Assembly: GCA_037043015.1 (NCBI GenBank)
Contig: CM073323.1
Coordinates: 13,079,758 to 13,143,757 of the forward strand
Length of the DNA: 64,000 nt
Direction: 5' to 3'
Source: Bryum argenteum
Taxonomy: Eukaryota > Streptophyta > Bryopsida > Bryales > Bryaceae
Each line of letters begins with the position of its first letter. The first letter of the stretch is position 1. Positions 24,701 through 36,850 of this stretch are shown here, piece by piece. Both the position numbers and the translations under genes were made by a program. Below the pieces are notes generated by a model. It was given only the letters and a program-made list of their open reading frames with translations. It had not been told where the DNA came from and searched no databases.

Positions 24701-27700
24701 CTTTTAGTGATTTGTGATACTAACTGGGGTGCCGACAATTGCAGCAGGTAGTGAGGATGTTGATTACCTGGCCCATTAAACTGGTAAGAAGGTTGTCACT
24801 GTGGAGGTTGAAAGTGGTCATATAGCTACCCTCGCCACCAAAGATGATCGTCATCGGCAGTCTGTTCATGAGCTTAGGAGGCAAATCAGGTCGTTTTTCA
24901 TCGCCTCCAAGAAACACATCAATGTATGCCAGCATCAAGTCCGGTGTTGCCGCCACCTGCCAGAATCAACAACAATAGAATAAATAGAATGTTCTCATTC
25001 AAGCGATAGAGTTAGAATTTGTTGATGAAGACGGACTGTGAGTTTAGACTGTGTACTTTTAGGCCTTCGTATAAAGCTCGCGAGCGGCACGATCTCAAGC
25101 ACGCATGGTCGTATTCGGAGTGGACGTAATCCCGGAGCTGCTCAATCTTCTTCCGTGCTCGCCATTGCTGCCACGACCAGGCCACTGGCGGTACTAGTAT
25201 TGACAGTATGCTGTGCACTGAGCCTTCCCACCATTGATAAGCTGCCATGCAGTTGATTTCTTCCGCGAATCTGTTGAATGCATCTTCGTACCTGCAAAGC
25301 ACGCCAGGAGATTACCAACATCAGCTACCAGAACTGACTGTTTTTTCATACAATACCAGGTGCTGCCACAGACGAACAATTGTTTGAGCCTAGTCCAGGC
25401 TAATTTTACTTCGCAAAAGCAAACTTCACGAAAAAATATCCCTACTACAATAATTTCTAACCTGCTGTTACTTTACTGTTTATTACAATCTTTATGTCAA
25501 TCATTCAGGTCAATCAACAGCAGATCTATTCATGGTCATTCAACATTACAATGTCATTTATCTCTGAACCCCAAAGTGACATAACATATCCTCCATGGTT
25601 GAGTCTAGTCTAAGAAACTACAATTGTAAACTTTGCAAAACGGAAAAAAACATTACTACAACATTACTACTCGTTATCCTTACTACTTTTACCTGCTTAT
25701 TGCAATTAATCATTTGAGCCAGTCAACAACAATTTGAACAACAATCTTGTTCATGTTCATTCAACATTTCTAATGTCATTCATCGGTGAACCCAAAGAGA
25801 CATAACATAGCAAAAGAGTGATTCTTGCTTTGTTATGTTTTAAACAAAGTTAAGTAAAGAAAATCTTCACACATTGATCTATCGTGCACACCATGTAGCA
25901 TGCAATTTAAAGAAGCTTTCTGTCAAGAATGTGACTTTGGGGTTAACAGTTACTCATAGGTTTGAATGTGATTGTGTGCTTACACGAGATCCATGATCTG
26001 CTCGGGTGGGGAATGAGGAAGATGCCACGGCTCGCCGAACGTATTGTTACCCATAAAATACATGCGATGCACATGACTTTGTGACTCTTCTACTCGTGTA
26101 GTCTCCAGCACCTGAAACGAAAACCCACCAACTCTCCATACTTAGCTTGGCGTTCAAAAACTACTGAGAGCTAATGACATTAGACCTTTACATGTGAGTA
26201 TGAATTCGAGAGTTAGAGGAGCCCTGACCTCATTGAGAGACTCCAGAAACGGGTAGGAGTGGTCGATGACAGCATCATCGGGTGTAGGAGCAGGAGGGGG
26301 TCCAGTGAAATCGTCATCGCCAACGAGCTTCAAGCGAGCAACACTGAGCACCATCGCCAACACAAACATGACAACCAGAAGCAACAGTGTGAATAGCCAA
26401 GGGCCGCCCAGTGTGTACACAAGGTCTTCTAACGTCGTGTAGCAATTCGGCATGTGAAACTTCTCCGAAGTGCACTGGTATGGGCACTTTTCCTGTACCA
26501 CACCCCCTGCCACAAATATACATGTCAATGATAGAGTCATTCATATTCAACAGATTATATCTAGAGAGTGGCAAGGATTCGCTTACCTCGCATGTAAGTG
26601 TAATTTGCACGTCTAGGCAATTTCTCAGGTGGACATGGCTTGCAGAGTTCATGCTTCGACCCAGTCTCGTTCTTGTATGTTCCGACTGGGCATTCCTGTC
26701 GAAAGAGTGCACAAATGGTTGGTATCTCAGACACACTAGTTTTAAAAGGAGATGGTGAGAATTCGAGGTGTAATTCTTACATACCTCGCAGAAGATGCCA
26801 TAGAGGCCGGGGGGACAATCAATACCACTGACTGTACCCTCCTCTCCTCCTTTTGCAGTTTTAGCAACCTCCCCTACAAGAGCTAGGCCATTTCCAGCAT
26901 TGCCTCCTCTGTCAACATTCCAAAGTCAACCAGATTCAGAAGCTGCTTCTTTGAGCTCACACTTAAAAACATAAACATAACTTAAAGAAGTTATGATATA
27001 TTTTACGGACACTCAACGAAACAAGTCTACAGTATTAGTGTAGATTATGCAACAAAGGTCATCACTGATACTATGAGCTGATTCTTTACTTTTCTAATGA
27101 TCATCGACTTCCTCCAATCTTTCAATTACCGCGAATTTCGTGTCCAACATTGCTCTCAAAACTGGATAAAAAGCCACAGAAATCATCTACTTATGAAGCA
27201 CGGTCAATGAGACCCTAAGCAATTCCAAACACGAATTGAGTCTTAAGCGATTTACAATACTCGCAAAGATAAGGTGACGGAAAAAAGTGCATTGCACACC
27301 TGGTATTATAGTCTCCCTGCATAAGAGCAACAGGAACAAAGTCCAAGCCAGTAGGAATATTGGACCAATGGAAGTGAATGCGGCCGCCACCTCCACCGCC
27401 ACCACCCAGAGGACCACCATGGCCGCCTGCACTTGATAATAACGACTCGGGACCCATCGTCAATGTTTGCAAGAATAGTAAAAGACTACCCCCCGAGCCT
27501 CCTCCTGGATCTCCCACACCCTTTTTCACAATTCCTCGTGCTGATGCGTTGAACGTTTCACCATCTGCCGACAGTACTCCGAATATCTCCACTCTTGCAA
27601 TAGGATGATCTATTGATCCCATCACTGGAGCCACACCATGCGAAGCATTAATTCTTCCGTGCACCAAAACTCTCAAACACCGTAACTCTTTCTATCATTC

Positions 27701-30700
27701 ATGGAAAGTTGCTACTTTCTAATGAACACACACTTCGCTTCATTAACCTGTATGAAATTCTTCCTTCTTTTGTCAACAACCTTTAAATACACATAACACA
27801 TTTCGGTGCTATAGCTATATTGCTTCAGCTATTACTAGGTCTGTTATCATACTGTTAGCTTGATTCCGTAGCAAGTCTTGATCTTCTATTTTGAATTGCA
27901 GCTCTAGGCTGTGGGAATTTACTCGCTACATTAACGAAGATATTTGGTGTTGCCACACTATATGACAAGAGTCTGCCATATGACAAGAATTTGCTATAAA
28001 TGAATTCTTTTTGATAAGCAAACAACTATCTGTACTACTTACGGAGGAGGAGGGGCATCTTGTGAACATAGTCGAAAAGAAAAAAACTTATAACAGTTAT
28101 GTATCAATCAATAAGGTAAGCACTTTAGTGTAGTCTGATTGGTATTGTTTGTTGGTACGAATGGCCATTATCAGTCATGAATGCACAAAATCTTGTGATT
28201 GGAATATAAACAGTGGAACCACGGTCATCTTGGTTTGCTATAAAACAACTTCAAGAGAATGCAAGTTTTGCATGACGTAGAATTCAACCTTGACGAAATA
28301 ATCATGTTATGGAAAAAGAATCTGTCGGTGGATGGTACGAACCTAAATGACCATGTTGTGGAAAAAGAATGTGTCGGTAAGAAGGAAGTGATTGGATGAG
28401 GAAATACAAACCTATGATACCGCCACCAGTGGTATGGTCACCGACAGTTGCGTTGCCACTGCTATTGCCACTCCCACTGCCGAACTCACAAGGAAGGCTC
28501 TTTTTCCCATAAACTGCTCCACCATTTGCATAGCTTCCAGTGAAGTAGCCTCTTCCACCTGTTCCTCCATGGCCCCCTCCACCTCCTGCCGTTTTGAACT
28601 CTCCTGGACCAAGTCCTCCCTCACATCCTGCCATTCAAATCAGATCCAGATATTCTTACACATACATAACATCATATCTAAACACTTGATGTGCAGATCT
28701 CAATGGAACTTTCAATCAAGCAAATCTCAATTCCGTTAAAATAGCAATACTCCACAACAAATGACATTTGTAGGAGGGTTAGAATTCAGTGAAAAGCGAG
28801 GGTGATATTACACAGATAATGATATTCTAGAGAAGCAATAGGTGCTCAGTAATGGATTTGGAGGTGCTATTTTGGAAGCATGCCACCAAATAGCATTTTG
28901 GTATGTTAAAATGACACTTGAAATATGCCATTTTAACAGAAATGCTAATGGAAGCACATCCGATATATATCTCAAAAAAGAAATGCCATGGTATGTATCA
29001 CATAAGTAGAAGAAGGAAGAGGTACTAATACTTCAAGAGATGAAACGGTATAAAAAAACCTAGTGGATAAGGTTAAGTATACAGACCTAGTGCTGATGCA
29101 GAGAGAATGCCTTTGATTGATATTGTCCTAACTCGTTGTACATGGACAGCACTTCCCAATACTGTACCATTGATATGTACATCTTCCACACGGCAGATCT
29201 GTAACATCAGAACTAAAAGAAAAGCCTTAGTACATGGATACTGAAAAACAAAGGAGATGTTAAAAAACGGCTGATTTGCTACGTACCTGCATCGTAAATG
29301 GGGATGTGACATTGATCGAACAGTCTTCAGAGGGTCTTAACACCTCCTCTGGACAATGCTCACTGTTGCAGTATCTCTTCATAATCCTGCAATCAATCAA
29401 TTTTGCATGTTCAATACATTGACCCTTACAGAAAAGGCTTGTACCTCTTCATATTCATACCATACAATTGAAAATTGAGAATCTTTACAGGGGAAGTGCA
29501 AGAGGATTCCAATGGACCAAAGAATGTATGATTTGAACATTGTATGCATTTTGCAATTTTCATCTAAGCTGCTGGTTCATATCGCAAAAGGCTCATCTAC
29601 CTCTATCTTTTGAATTATATACTTCAGATTAGAAATCAAAAGATAATGCATAAGTTTAAAGAAACCTTACGGAGTAATATACATGTTGTTCAATACACAA
29701 GCCCTTTCATATACTTAACTCGATGAAGTTCAAAAGAAATGAACTTACTCGTCTTTAATTGGAGAGGCACCTTCAAGAGGTGCCTGCATGAGCGCTCCTT
29801 TAGCAACCTACGCAACATTCCCATTGAAGAACAATTGAGCCAAAAGGACATCAAAAAACTCATATTTTCAGAAAGGAAAAGAGTAATGTGATCAGGAATT
29901 CTCCACTCACATGGACATTATAGAATAATGATAGAAAAAGTCGTTGTGCTCTCAAGGTATCACCAAGACCCGAAAGCTTCAGTAACCCTTGTCCAAATAT
30001 TCCTAAATTCGCATTCGATTCGATCACTGACCCTTGCTGCAACAACAACAACACAAGCTCAATAAAACTGGATAAATGTGATTTGTTTACCAGGAAACAG
30101 CTTAAATTGTGATGATCCAGCAGCTTACCCGGAGAATGACTAAGTTGCTAGTTTCTACAGTGGTGGTGGCCAGCAAGCCATCAGCAGGATCAACATCGAT
30201 TGTGATAGTCGAGTTCCACATGAGCAACATCTTCACAGACAATCTCAATGCCCCATACACTTTGATCAATGAATCACTCATGAGAACCTCCTCCGCGAAT
30301 AACTCGAACTCGGAGCTTGAGTAGGGGGCAAGTCCGAATGTGAGAATGCCTCCTGATAGCAAGGTGATCCCTGACCGAACCTGCACCCCAAAACACTTAT
30401 CTCTCTCAATTACAACACATGACAAATAAAGCACCGCTCTTTAAACAAAACCAATACAAATCCACTATGAGAGTAAATACATATTCTTCAGACACCCATG
30501 GTTGACTTCGGAACAACTTTCGTCGAAGGTATTTGCATAAAAATGATTCCATTGTGAAACGCTGCTGTATCGATAAATAGACCACATAAAACCGTCTCTA
30601 AAATGAAATATACCAATCCTCCTCGAACTAATAGGGCTTTTAATCTAATCTTCTTAAATGGTTCAAATGTCAAGCGACCGTAGAAAGCATCTGTAGCTTT

Positions 30701-32178
30701 TGACTACCGAGCTGAGATGGAACTTTTGAAACAGTAGTTTACTTAAGTAATGAGTCTTTGTAGAACATATGCACATACAAGTGACTAAGATTCGCTAAAA
30801 ACTTAAACAGGAAAGAAAAAATACCTGAACTCTGCTCCAATACAAAGGAACTAATACACTGGCATTATTTTCCACAATGATTGAGCCCCACGGACGGTTA
30901 GGAAACTCGAGCAACAGCGTGTCGGTGATGGTGGATTTATTGCTGTTGGAAACATGTAAAGTTTCCGAGAAAACGTCGAAGCGTGTGCCTGCTGCTCCAT
31001 TGTTGTTCGGACATGCTAAACTATCACCACCTGCAACACAAATCAACCCATCATGCCTACTCCTTTCAAAGCTACACTAAAAAGCACTTAGGGGTTGATC
31101 AACCTGCATCTATGATTGCACAACATCGAAATACTTAAGAGAAGATCAAAATTGGTTACTTACCATGATACCGAACCGTTACACCATCAATCCTCATCGA
31201 ATTGATAGAAATCCGTCCCCCTGATGCACCTCCTCGCCCAGATCCACCAATCGCACTAATCTGCCCATTCCCTTTTCTGCATCACGCTTAAATCAATACT
31301 CTCTCTACCAATCTACCAAAACGATAAACCTTACTTTGCAGCTTTACTTCACCCTCTTTTCTAAAAGTACAACAAATTCTGAAGCTTTGAAGGAATATGT
31401 AGATAGTTTAGATACAAGTGAAAGTGAGAGTTCCTAACATTCGAGAGGCTTGGATCCAAAGGCTGCCACCAGAGCCACCACCGCCCTCTTCACCCACAGA
31501 GCCACCATCAGCTTGAATGGAGCCATCAACGACCAGAATGCCGGTAGTATTAACCTTGATACGGCCACCACCTCGGCCACCAAGCTCCACATTCTCTTTC
31601 GTCGTCCCACCTCGACTCCCAAACAGCCAGGGCTCACTTAATGAGGACCATCCATAAACATCACCACCCCAGACATCGTTCTGCGTCTTGTTCATCCACT
31701 TTCGCAAGCAAAAAGCTCCACGGCCGCCATGGCCAGCTCCTGCACCATCGATCCCGGAAGGAGTGCCACTGGATCCGGAAGGAGGCTTTCCTGCAAACTC
31801 CGAAGAGTCGAGCGAGGCTCCATCGCTAAGGTTCACGTTTGCAGCGTAAATCCAGAGTGAGCTTCCTCGAATACTCGAATTTGCACCCATTTTTAAGTCT
31901 CCGAGTAAGTGTATTGAGACGCTGCACCCAGGATTCGCACAGGAGATCGCCACTCCCGGGTGAACCTCCAGGCTCCCATTGCCTACTAAGTAGGTTTCCT
32001 CGTCTAAGAGGAGGAAGGATTTCTTGAGTAGACAGAGTGTGTTTAGTGATCCTGTGCCGGAAAGATCGGCTTCACAGGAAAGTGACTGATTTGTGTACTC
32101 CCTGAGCTTCGTGAGGTCTGTGGCTGAGGAGAGCGTGAGTAGGAGGAGTAGTGGAATGATCCAACCAAGGGCCGCCAT
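21761..32178 (-). CDS. Large plant Gly-rich multi-pass membrane protein
   Basis: Twenty-one exons: 32178-31439, 31276-31164, 31030-30825, 30380-30129, 30036-29911, 29807-29749, 29386-29287, 29198-29087, 28627-28412, 27624-27300, 26908-26785, 26695-26587, 26506-26229, 26111-25984, 25291-25057, 24956-24768, 24349-24024, 23535-23307, 22828-22541, 22296-22217, 21932-21761. All phases agree and give 1468 residues, about the usual size of the uncharacterised family I recall as Arabidopsis AT5G11700/AT4G32920/AT5G47020. A signal peptide (1-19) is followed by a long ectodomain with Gly-rich loops (GGGGGGGGRIHFHW, GGGGSGGSLWI), suggestive of a beta-helix. A Cys-rich EGF-like stretch (CPPGLYGIFCEECPVGTYKN) precedes a membrane segment near 855-880. 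Conserved cytoplasmic blocks follow (ESQSHVHRMYFMG, YQWWEG, SEYDHACLRSCRSRALYEGLK, FLGGDEKR), then more membrane helices (about 1295-1370). Function is unknown; a surface or wall-sensing role is speculation. Confidence 0.9.
21974..22013. repeat. 14-bp tandem repeat (about 3 copies) in the last intron
   Basis: TTCTTGGTACTATT-type units run head to tail about three times inside the final intron of the Gly-rich protein gene, close to its last acceptor. Confidence 0.85.
25480..25815. repeat. Diverged ~110-bp direct repeat inside an intron
   Basis: Two related stretches (about 25480-25590 and 25690-25815) share the order TTATTGCAAT-like, CAGTCAACAACA-like, TTCATG.TCATTCAACATT, TGTCATT.ATC and GACATAACATA. 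They lie in the intron between exons 14 and 15 of the Gly-rich protein gene. It is an old tandem duplication with no coding role. Confidence 0.65.
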
Positions 32179-34480
32179 TGTGCTCCCTCATAGTCAATTG
32201 AACCTCAGTCTGTTTTTCACTTAATGATCATGGAGCCTTGTCGCAAAATCACGCTCTCCTGTTTAGTGATGCTAGGGTTCTGAGAATGCCAACACAAGTG
32301 TTAAAGAAATTTTCAAAACTATCTATCTAAGCTTTCCACGTCCATTGAGAGTCTCGTTCCTTAATTTTTCAAAAACCATCAATGTCGGAGACTCTCGGTA
32401 AAACTTCCTCCGTTTCTCAATGATTCTCACATCCTCAAAGACTCTTACTAGGACTCTAAGTTAGACTCCCGGTTGAGCTCCCAAATGTTTACCAGATTTC
32501 TGATATTTTCAACTCTTTTGACTCGATGTGGACATAAAGAAACTTGTTTGATTGCAGGGAATTACGCAAATTCACTTCAGAATTAAGTGAAATTTTAGTC
32601 CCTTCCTCCGAAAAGAATACGATTGATTGGTTTTGTTCTCACTTCATTCCGAATAAGTAAATACCTAACCTTTTCTAATTGTAGCACTCCATGCAGAATT
32701 GGTTAGTGAGTGGTTGACATCGTGCTCTGATTGACAGAAGCTCTACTGCTCTGGCTTTGTCCGATTAGAGGGTTTATACTGTTCTTATTGCAATCATGTG
32801 CCGCGAATGTTTTGGGTAATTCTTACAGCATTACTCAATATAATGTTATCAATAGATTCAATACAGTGTTATCTGCTACTGAATCGCAAAGTGTACGCGT
32901 TTACAGATGCTCACCTCATGCTAGCAGGCGAACGCTCTGCAAGAAATTCGATTCGAGCATCGTCACCGACCATCCAGCAACACCTGAATCCACAAAAGCA
33001 TGTATCAAACTCACCACCACAACTCTTAACCGAGAAATGGTTCCTCCAATTCAGAGATTTGATTGTCCTACCCTGGACCCTCATTTCTTACCGACCTCCA
33101 CAGCAAGAGGCTAGAGCTAGTTAGGGTTCAGTTCCCAAAAAATTGCAAATGTCTGATCCCATACTACGACTACACTTATTTCAATACCATCTAATGCGTA
33201 CTACTCACAGACATCAAAAAAAGCACCAAGTTGCCGTTTATCAGAAAGATTCTTCAGTCACCAATCCTACTTTCTACTTCCGTGAAAGGAATCAATACTG
33301 AAAAAATCAACTAGAGCCCCATGCAATATTCTCTCTCACAGGTATGCAAAACAATCTTACTTACTAAACCCACACAACAATACTAAATTAAGCGAACAGA
33401 AAGTCAATCATGCACCGTTCTCAGCTTCCAATAGAAAGTCACTACACTACAGGCTTCTTCGATGGAGAATCAAATAGCAAGGTAATCGCTCACAACAAAA
33501 TTCAAAAATGGCTTGATCACGAAACTCCTGTAATGAATTTCCAAGCTGAGATTATCTACAACCCTAAAGCGCGCATCTATCCTCTCAATGAATCCATGCT
33601 GTGCTGTGAGAGAATCGTCTCTTTACCCTGGTTTCGAATAGGGGCAAAGCAAGTTCACCGACACCGTGGTTTGTATAAGAAACAGCACCGCAACAATGGA
33701 GGAGAACGAGAGCTAAGTTAAGCAATACCCACTTGGCAAGCGAATGCAGATTTTGCTTGAAAGAAGTGCAAGTGCAATTGTTTTCCCTAAATTCGATGAC
33801 CGAATCCAGCAAACTGATGATGCTGATGATGATTTATACCCCACTTTTGTTAGCACGGCTGGACCCACGGCAGCAATCCTGCAGCTCCTGCTGCTGCCAT
33901 CTGGTGTGTCCTGCAATCTACGGACGTCGAAGATTTCGCCAGTGAGGAAAGACTTGATTCCCTTTTCGCCTACTGTGCATTGGAAGACGCTCCTCAGTTC
34001 TACTTTCTGTTTTTGAAATCTGACTGACCGGGAACTGCCATTTTGAAATTTGAGCATCAAGGTTCACAATTTGTTGAAGAAGTCTTGTTGAAGGCTAAGG
34101 TAAGATATGGTGCTTAGGGATTACGCTTTACATGGGGAGTTAAGGCCAACAAATCTCCAAGCCAATTCACTCACATTCTGAGCCTAATTGGTCCACTGTA
34201 CTGCTTGGAGAACACAATAAACAAAATAATCAGGTGGGGGCCAATTTTGTCATGTTTAATTCTCTTCGGACCAATGTACAGAAGAGAGAAGTAGACTATG
34301 GGGACAATTTGTATTATTAGCTACATTCCATGCTTTTGATTTGTTCACAATGATATCTTTTAGTGAACTGATAATTTTGTGATGTAATCTAGGCCATGAA
34401 TTGGCCTTCCATTCTTGTATTTCCCAACTTTGGAGCGAGGGCCGTGTCATGAATTATTGAAAGCTTGTTATCAAAATTAT
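32179..34480. other. Upstream region of the Gly-rich gene; no firm gene
   Basis: The first part should be promoter and 5' UTR of the Gly-rich protein gene. Several medium open frames exist, notably minus 34060-33713 (115 codons) and plus 33410-33721 (103 codons). They overlap each other on opposite strands, lack splice partners and match no family I know. I do not annotate them as genes. Confidence 0.45.
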
Positions 34481-34745
34481 TGAAAATAGAGGTAGTGTAA
34501 TTATCACGATATTTGATTCTTGGGTTGCCAAAGGACCTTTCGTGTTCTTATTATCATGATATGTGAAAATCATATTAATGAGTGAAAATAGAGGTTGTGT
34601 AATTATCACGATGTTTTATTATTGGGTTGCCAAACAACCCTTTATATCCTTATGAAAATGATATATGAAAATGACAATAATGAGTGGAAATGAAGGTTGT
34701 CAAAATATCATGATATTTTATTATGGGGTTGCCAAATGTAGCCTA
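34481..34745. repeat. Three-copy ~101-bp degenerate tandem repeat
   Basis: Units begin near 34481, 34582 and 34683 with GTGAAAATAGAGGT-like sequence. Each continues through ATCACGAT..TT.ATT.TTGGGTTGCCAAA. The third unit is the most diverged. It is non-coding and AT-rich. Confidence 0.85.
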
Positions 34746-35167
34746 AAAGTATAAATTAATCATGAAAATTATAGAAATTGATATCATAGTTTTTTATTGT
34801 AGTTTTAAATGATTCCCATGGATCATTGATTACATTGATATTTACAATATTATGTAGGAAGTCATGAAAATATTGAGATCTTTACCTTTTTAGAGTTGAG
34901 TTATAGATCAATTTGCCTTTTCATTTTTGTAAAGAATAAGGGAGAGAACAAAGAGTATTAGTTTAATGGACAAAGGATAAATTTGGGTTGTATCCACAGA
35001 TGATGGAACAAGTACAAACACACTTATGTATGTGAACAACTCATGTAAACTTAAACCTTATAATAACAAATTCAAGATTCTTAAAGTTCATATAAAAACC
35101 TTTTATGAAACCCATGTATTCCTCTATTGAAAAATAAGACATTTTTCTCCTTACTTGAGCCGATTAA

Positions 35168-35528
35168 CCCTTAAAGGCGCCTGTATGCCCCTCGGGCTGT
35201 TTTCCAACAGAATCTTGCATGTAGCTCTTTTGATTCTCAATTTTTCACTTGTTTTTTTATATCATTCTGGTCACCTTTTTGTGATGCATCTACAAAGTAA
35301 AATCCTACAATTCAAATCGCAATTTGTATGAGTGATTTGTGCTTTGAAAGGATTGTAGTAGGTAGGTTGAGATTGCACAAAACCTTGTAGGAGGTTGCAA
35401 ACTCATCATTGATTGGTTCATTCATGCTGCCCAAGTTCAAAAAGTGCACTATTCATGTTGTCCAAGTCCAAAAGATGCTGAGATCCAATTTTAGGCTGCC
35501 CATTGAGGAGTGGAAGGAGCTTTAAGGG
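35168..35528. mobile_element. MITE with TTAA target duplication (piggyBac-like ends), copy 1
   Basis: A 361-bp element flanked by TTAA at 35164-35167 and 35529-35532. The left end reads CCCTTAAAGGCG and the right end ...GCTTTAAGGG, giving an imperfect terminal inverted repeat with 9 matching outer bases. It has no coding capacity. Its internal sequence is clearly homologous to the element at 40759-41120 (shared stretches include CCAACAGAATCTT, AAAGGATTGTGGTAGGTAGGTTG-type and TTGTAGGAGGTTGCAA), and both contain a degenerate internal direct repeat built on TTCATG.TGCCCAAGTTCAAAA. TTAA duplications with CCC-starting ends are the hallmark of piggyBac-type transposases, so a non-autonomous piggyBac-like element is inferred. 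Confidence 0.82.
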
Positions 35529-36680
35529 TTAATAATGATTAAAACAAGACGTTCAAAATTATGATACATTGTATGAATGACATGCTCTTTGTGTTAAACA
35601 TATTCGTTGAACATCAAAAACTTGATGTATTCTTCGACAAACATAATGCATCAAACAACCATGTTCAGTTCAACTACAAACAATTTTTACGACCAATATA
35701 GTAATGGTGAACAAGCACCATAAATAAAACCCATTTCTAAGCTAGGGAACTCAAAAGTCTCTTAATAGCTTCAACATTCACTGAGGTTTCAAGGAGGTTT
35801 TAAGGACGGCTTTGACGAGTTGAAGCTTGAGATGGAGTTGGCGTTGGCGTTGGGGCTAGAGTTGATGTTGGAGCACAAGCTCGAGTTGGAGTTGAAATTC
35901 GGACTCGGGTTGAAACTCGGACTCAAGTTGAATTTCGGACTCAAGTTGAAACTCAGCCTCGAGTTCGAGACAAAGTAAGGCAATCTACGTAAAGTTTATT
36001 CAAACTATTGAGCATATCAAGACTTATCCATAAAGCTCATCACCTCCAACTCCGAGTCCATGGCCATTCGACTCCGCCTTCTGCAATTCAATCCACACAA
36101 TTTAACATTTATTCTTAGTTTGGGTACTACATCATCATAACATCAAACTCCAAATCTTTAGTCATTTGTTGGCTAACCATATCACACACACTCAACCCAA
36201 CTGTTTCTAATAACAAACTATTTCTAATGACAATTATCATTGAAGTTTCCTAGTTGATGAATCCACATTTTGTTGTACTAATATATGAAGTTTGCCTAAT
36301 AATAAACAAATTATTTATAGTAATAGTCCAAGACATACGCAAATCTAATAAAACAAATTCTTAATTATATCATGTTTCTAGCTTTGATACTAATTTAGCT
36401 CATCATTCTTAATATTAAACTTGGAAGGCAATAAAATATGTACAAAAGGATTCAATAACCAAAACCCCTATCAACGTATACTTGTTATGTAAATATAGTG
36501 ATTCCTTAAACATAAATATGTTGAGACATACCTAGCAAATTTATAATATTTACTTTACATTCATTGAGGAGACCAAATTTATGAACCAAGACGTATGCTC
36601 AAAATTTAAACAATTGTCACTTTTTTTTCAAACCCTTCATATCATTCAATTACATATAAGAAATGTAGAGAATAAGTAAT
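35529..36680. repeat. Spacer containing a degenerate Ser/Asn/Pro-coding minisatellite (about 35789-35970)
   Basis: The array is built from GTTGAAACTCGGACTC-like units. The minus strand is open from 35983 to 35789 and would read SPxFN- and NSSP-type repeats (FNLSPKFNLSPSFNPSPNFN). It could be a fragment of a repetitive extracellular-type protein or simply an expanding repeat. No start-to-stop gene model is convincing. The remainder (35970-36680) is AT-rich with nothing recognised. Confidence 0.5.
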
Positions 36681-36744
36681 TTACCGCCTTACAACCCATG
36701 AAGAAATGTAGTTAGTTGCTTCACTTGGAATAGGAACCACGGAA

Positions 36745-36850
36745 GGTGCGACTACATGAGGTGCCACGACGGGAGGTGCAACCACGGGAGGTGCGGTAGG
36801 TGCGACTACACGAGGTGCGACCCCGGGAGGAGCCGCCACGCCAAATGCAA
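36745..36850. repeat. VVAP-coding 15-bp minisatellite
   Basis: GGAGGTGCAACCACG-like 15-bp units (GAGGTGC.AC.AC and variants) repeat about seven times. On the minus strand they encode VVAPx pentapeptides near the C-terminus of the AP2-like pseudogene. The GC content is much higher than in the surrounding sequence. Confidence 0.75.

Noticed and set aside
32731..33124. Two overlapping plus-strand frames of 127 and 108 codons
   Set aside because: They are out of frame with each other, without family resemblance or regulatory context; probably chance.
33410..34060. Overlapping 103- and 115-codon frames on opposite strands
   Set aside because: They overlap, lack splice partners and recognisable domains, and lie in the upstream region of the Gly-rich gene.
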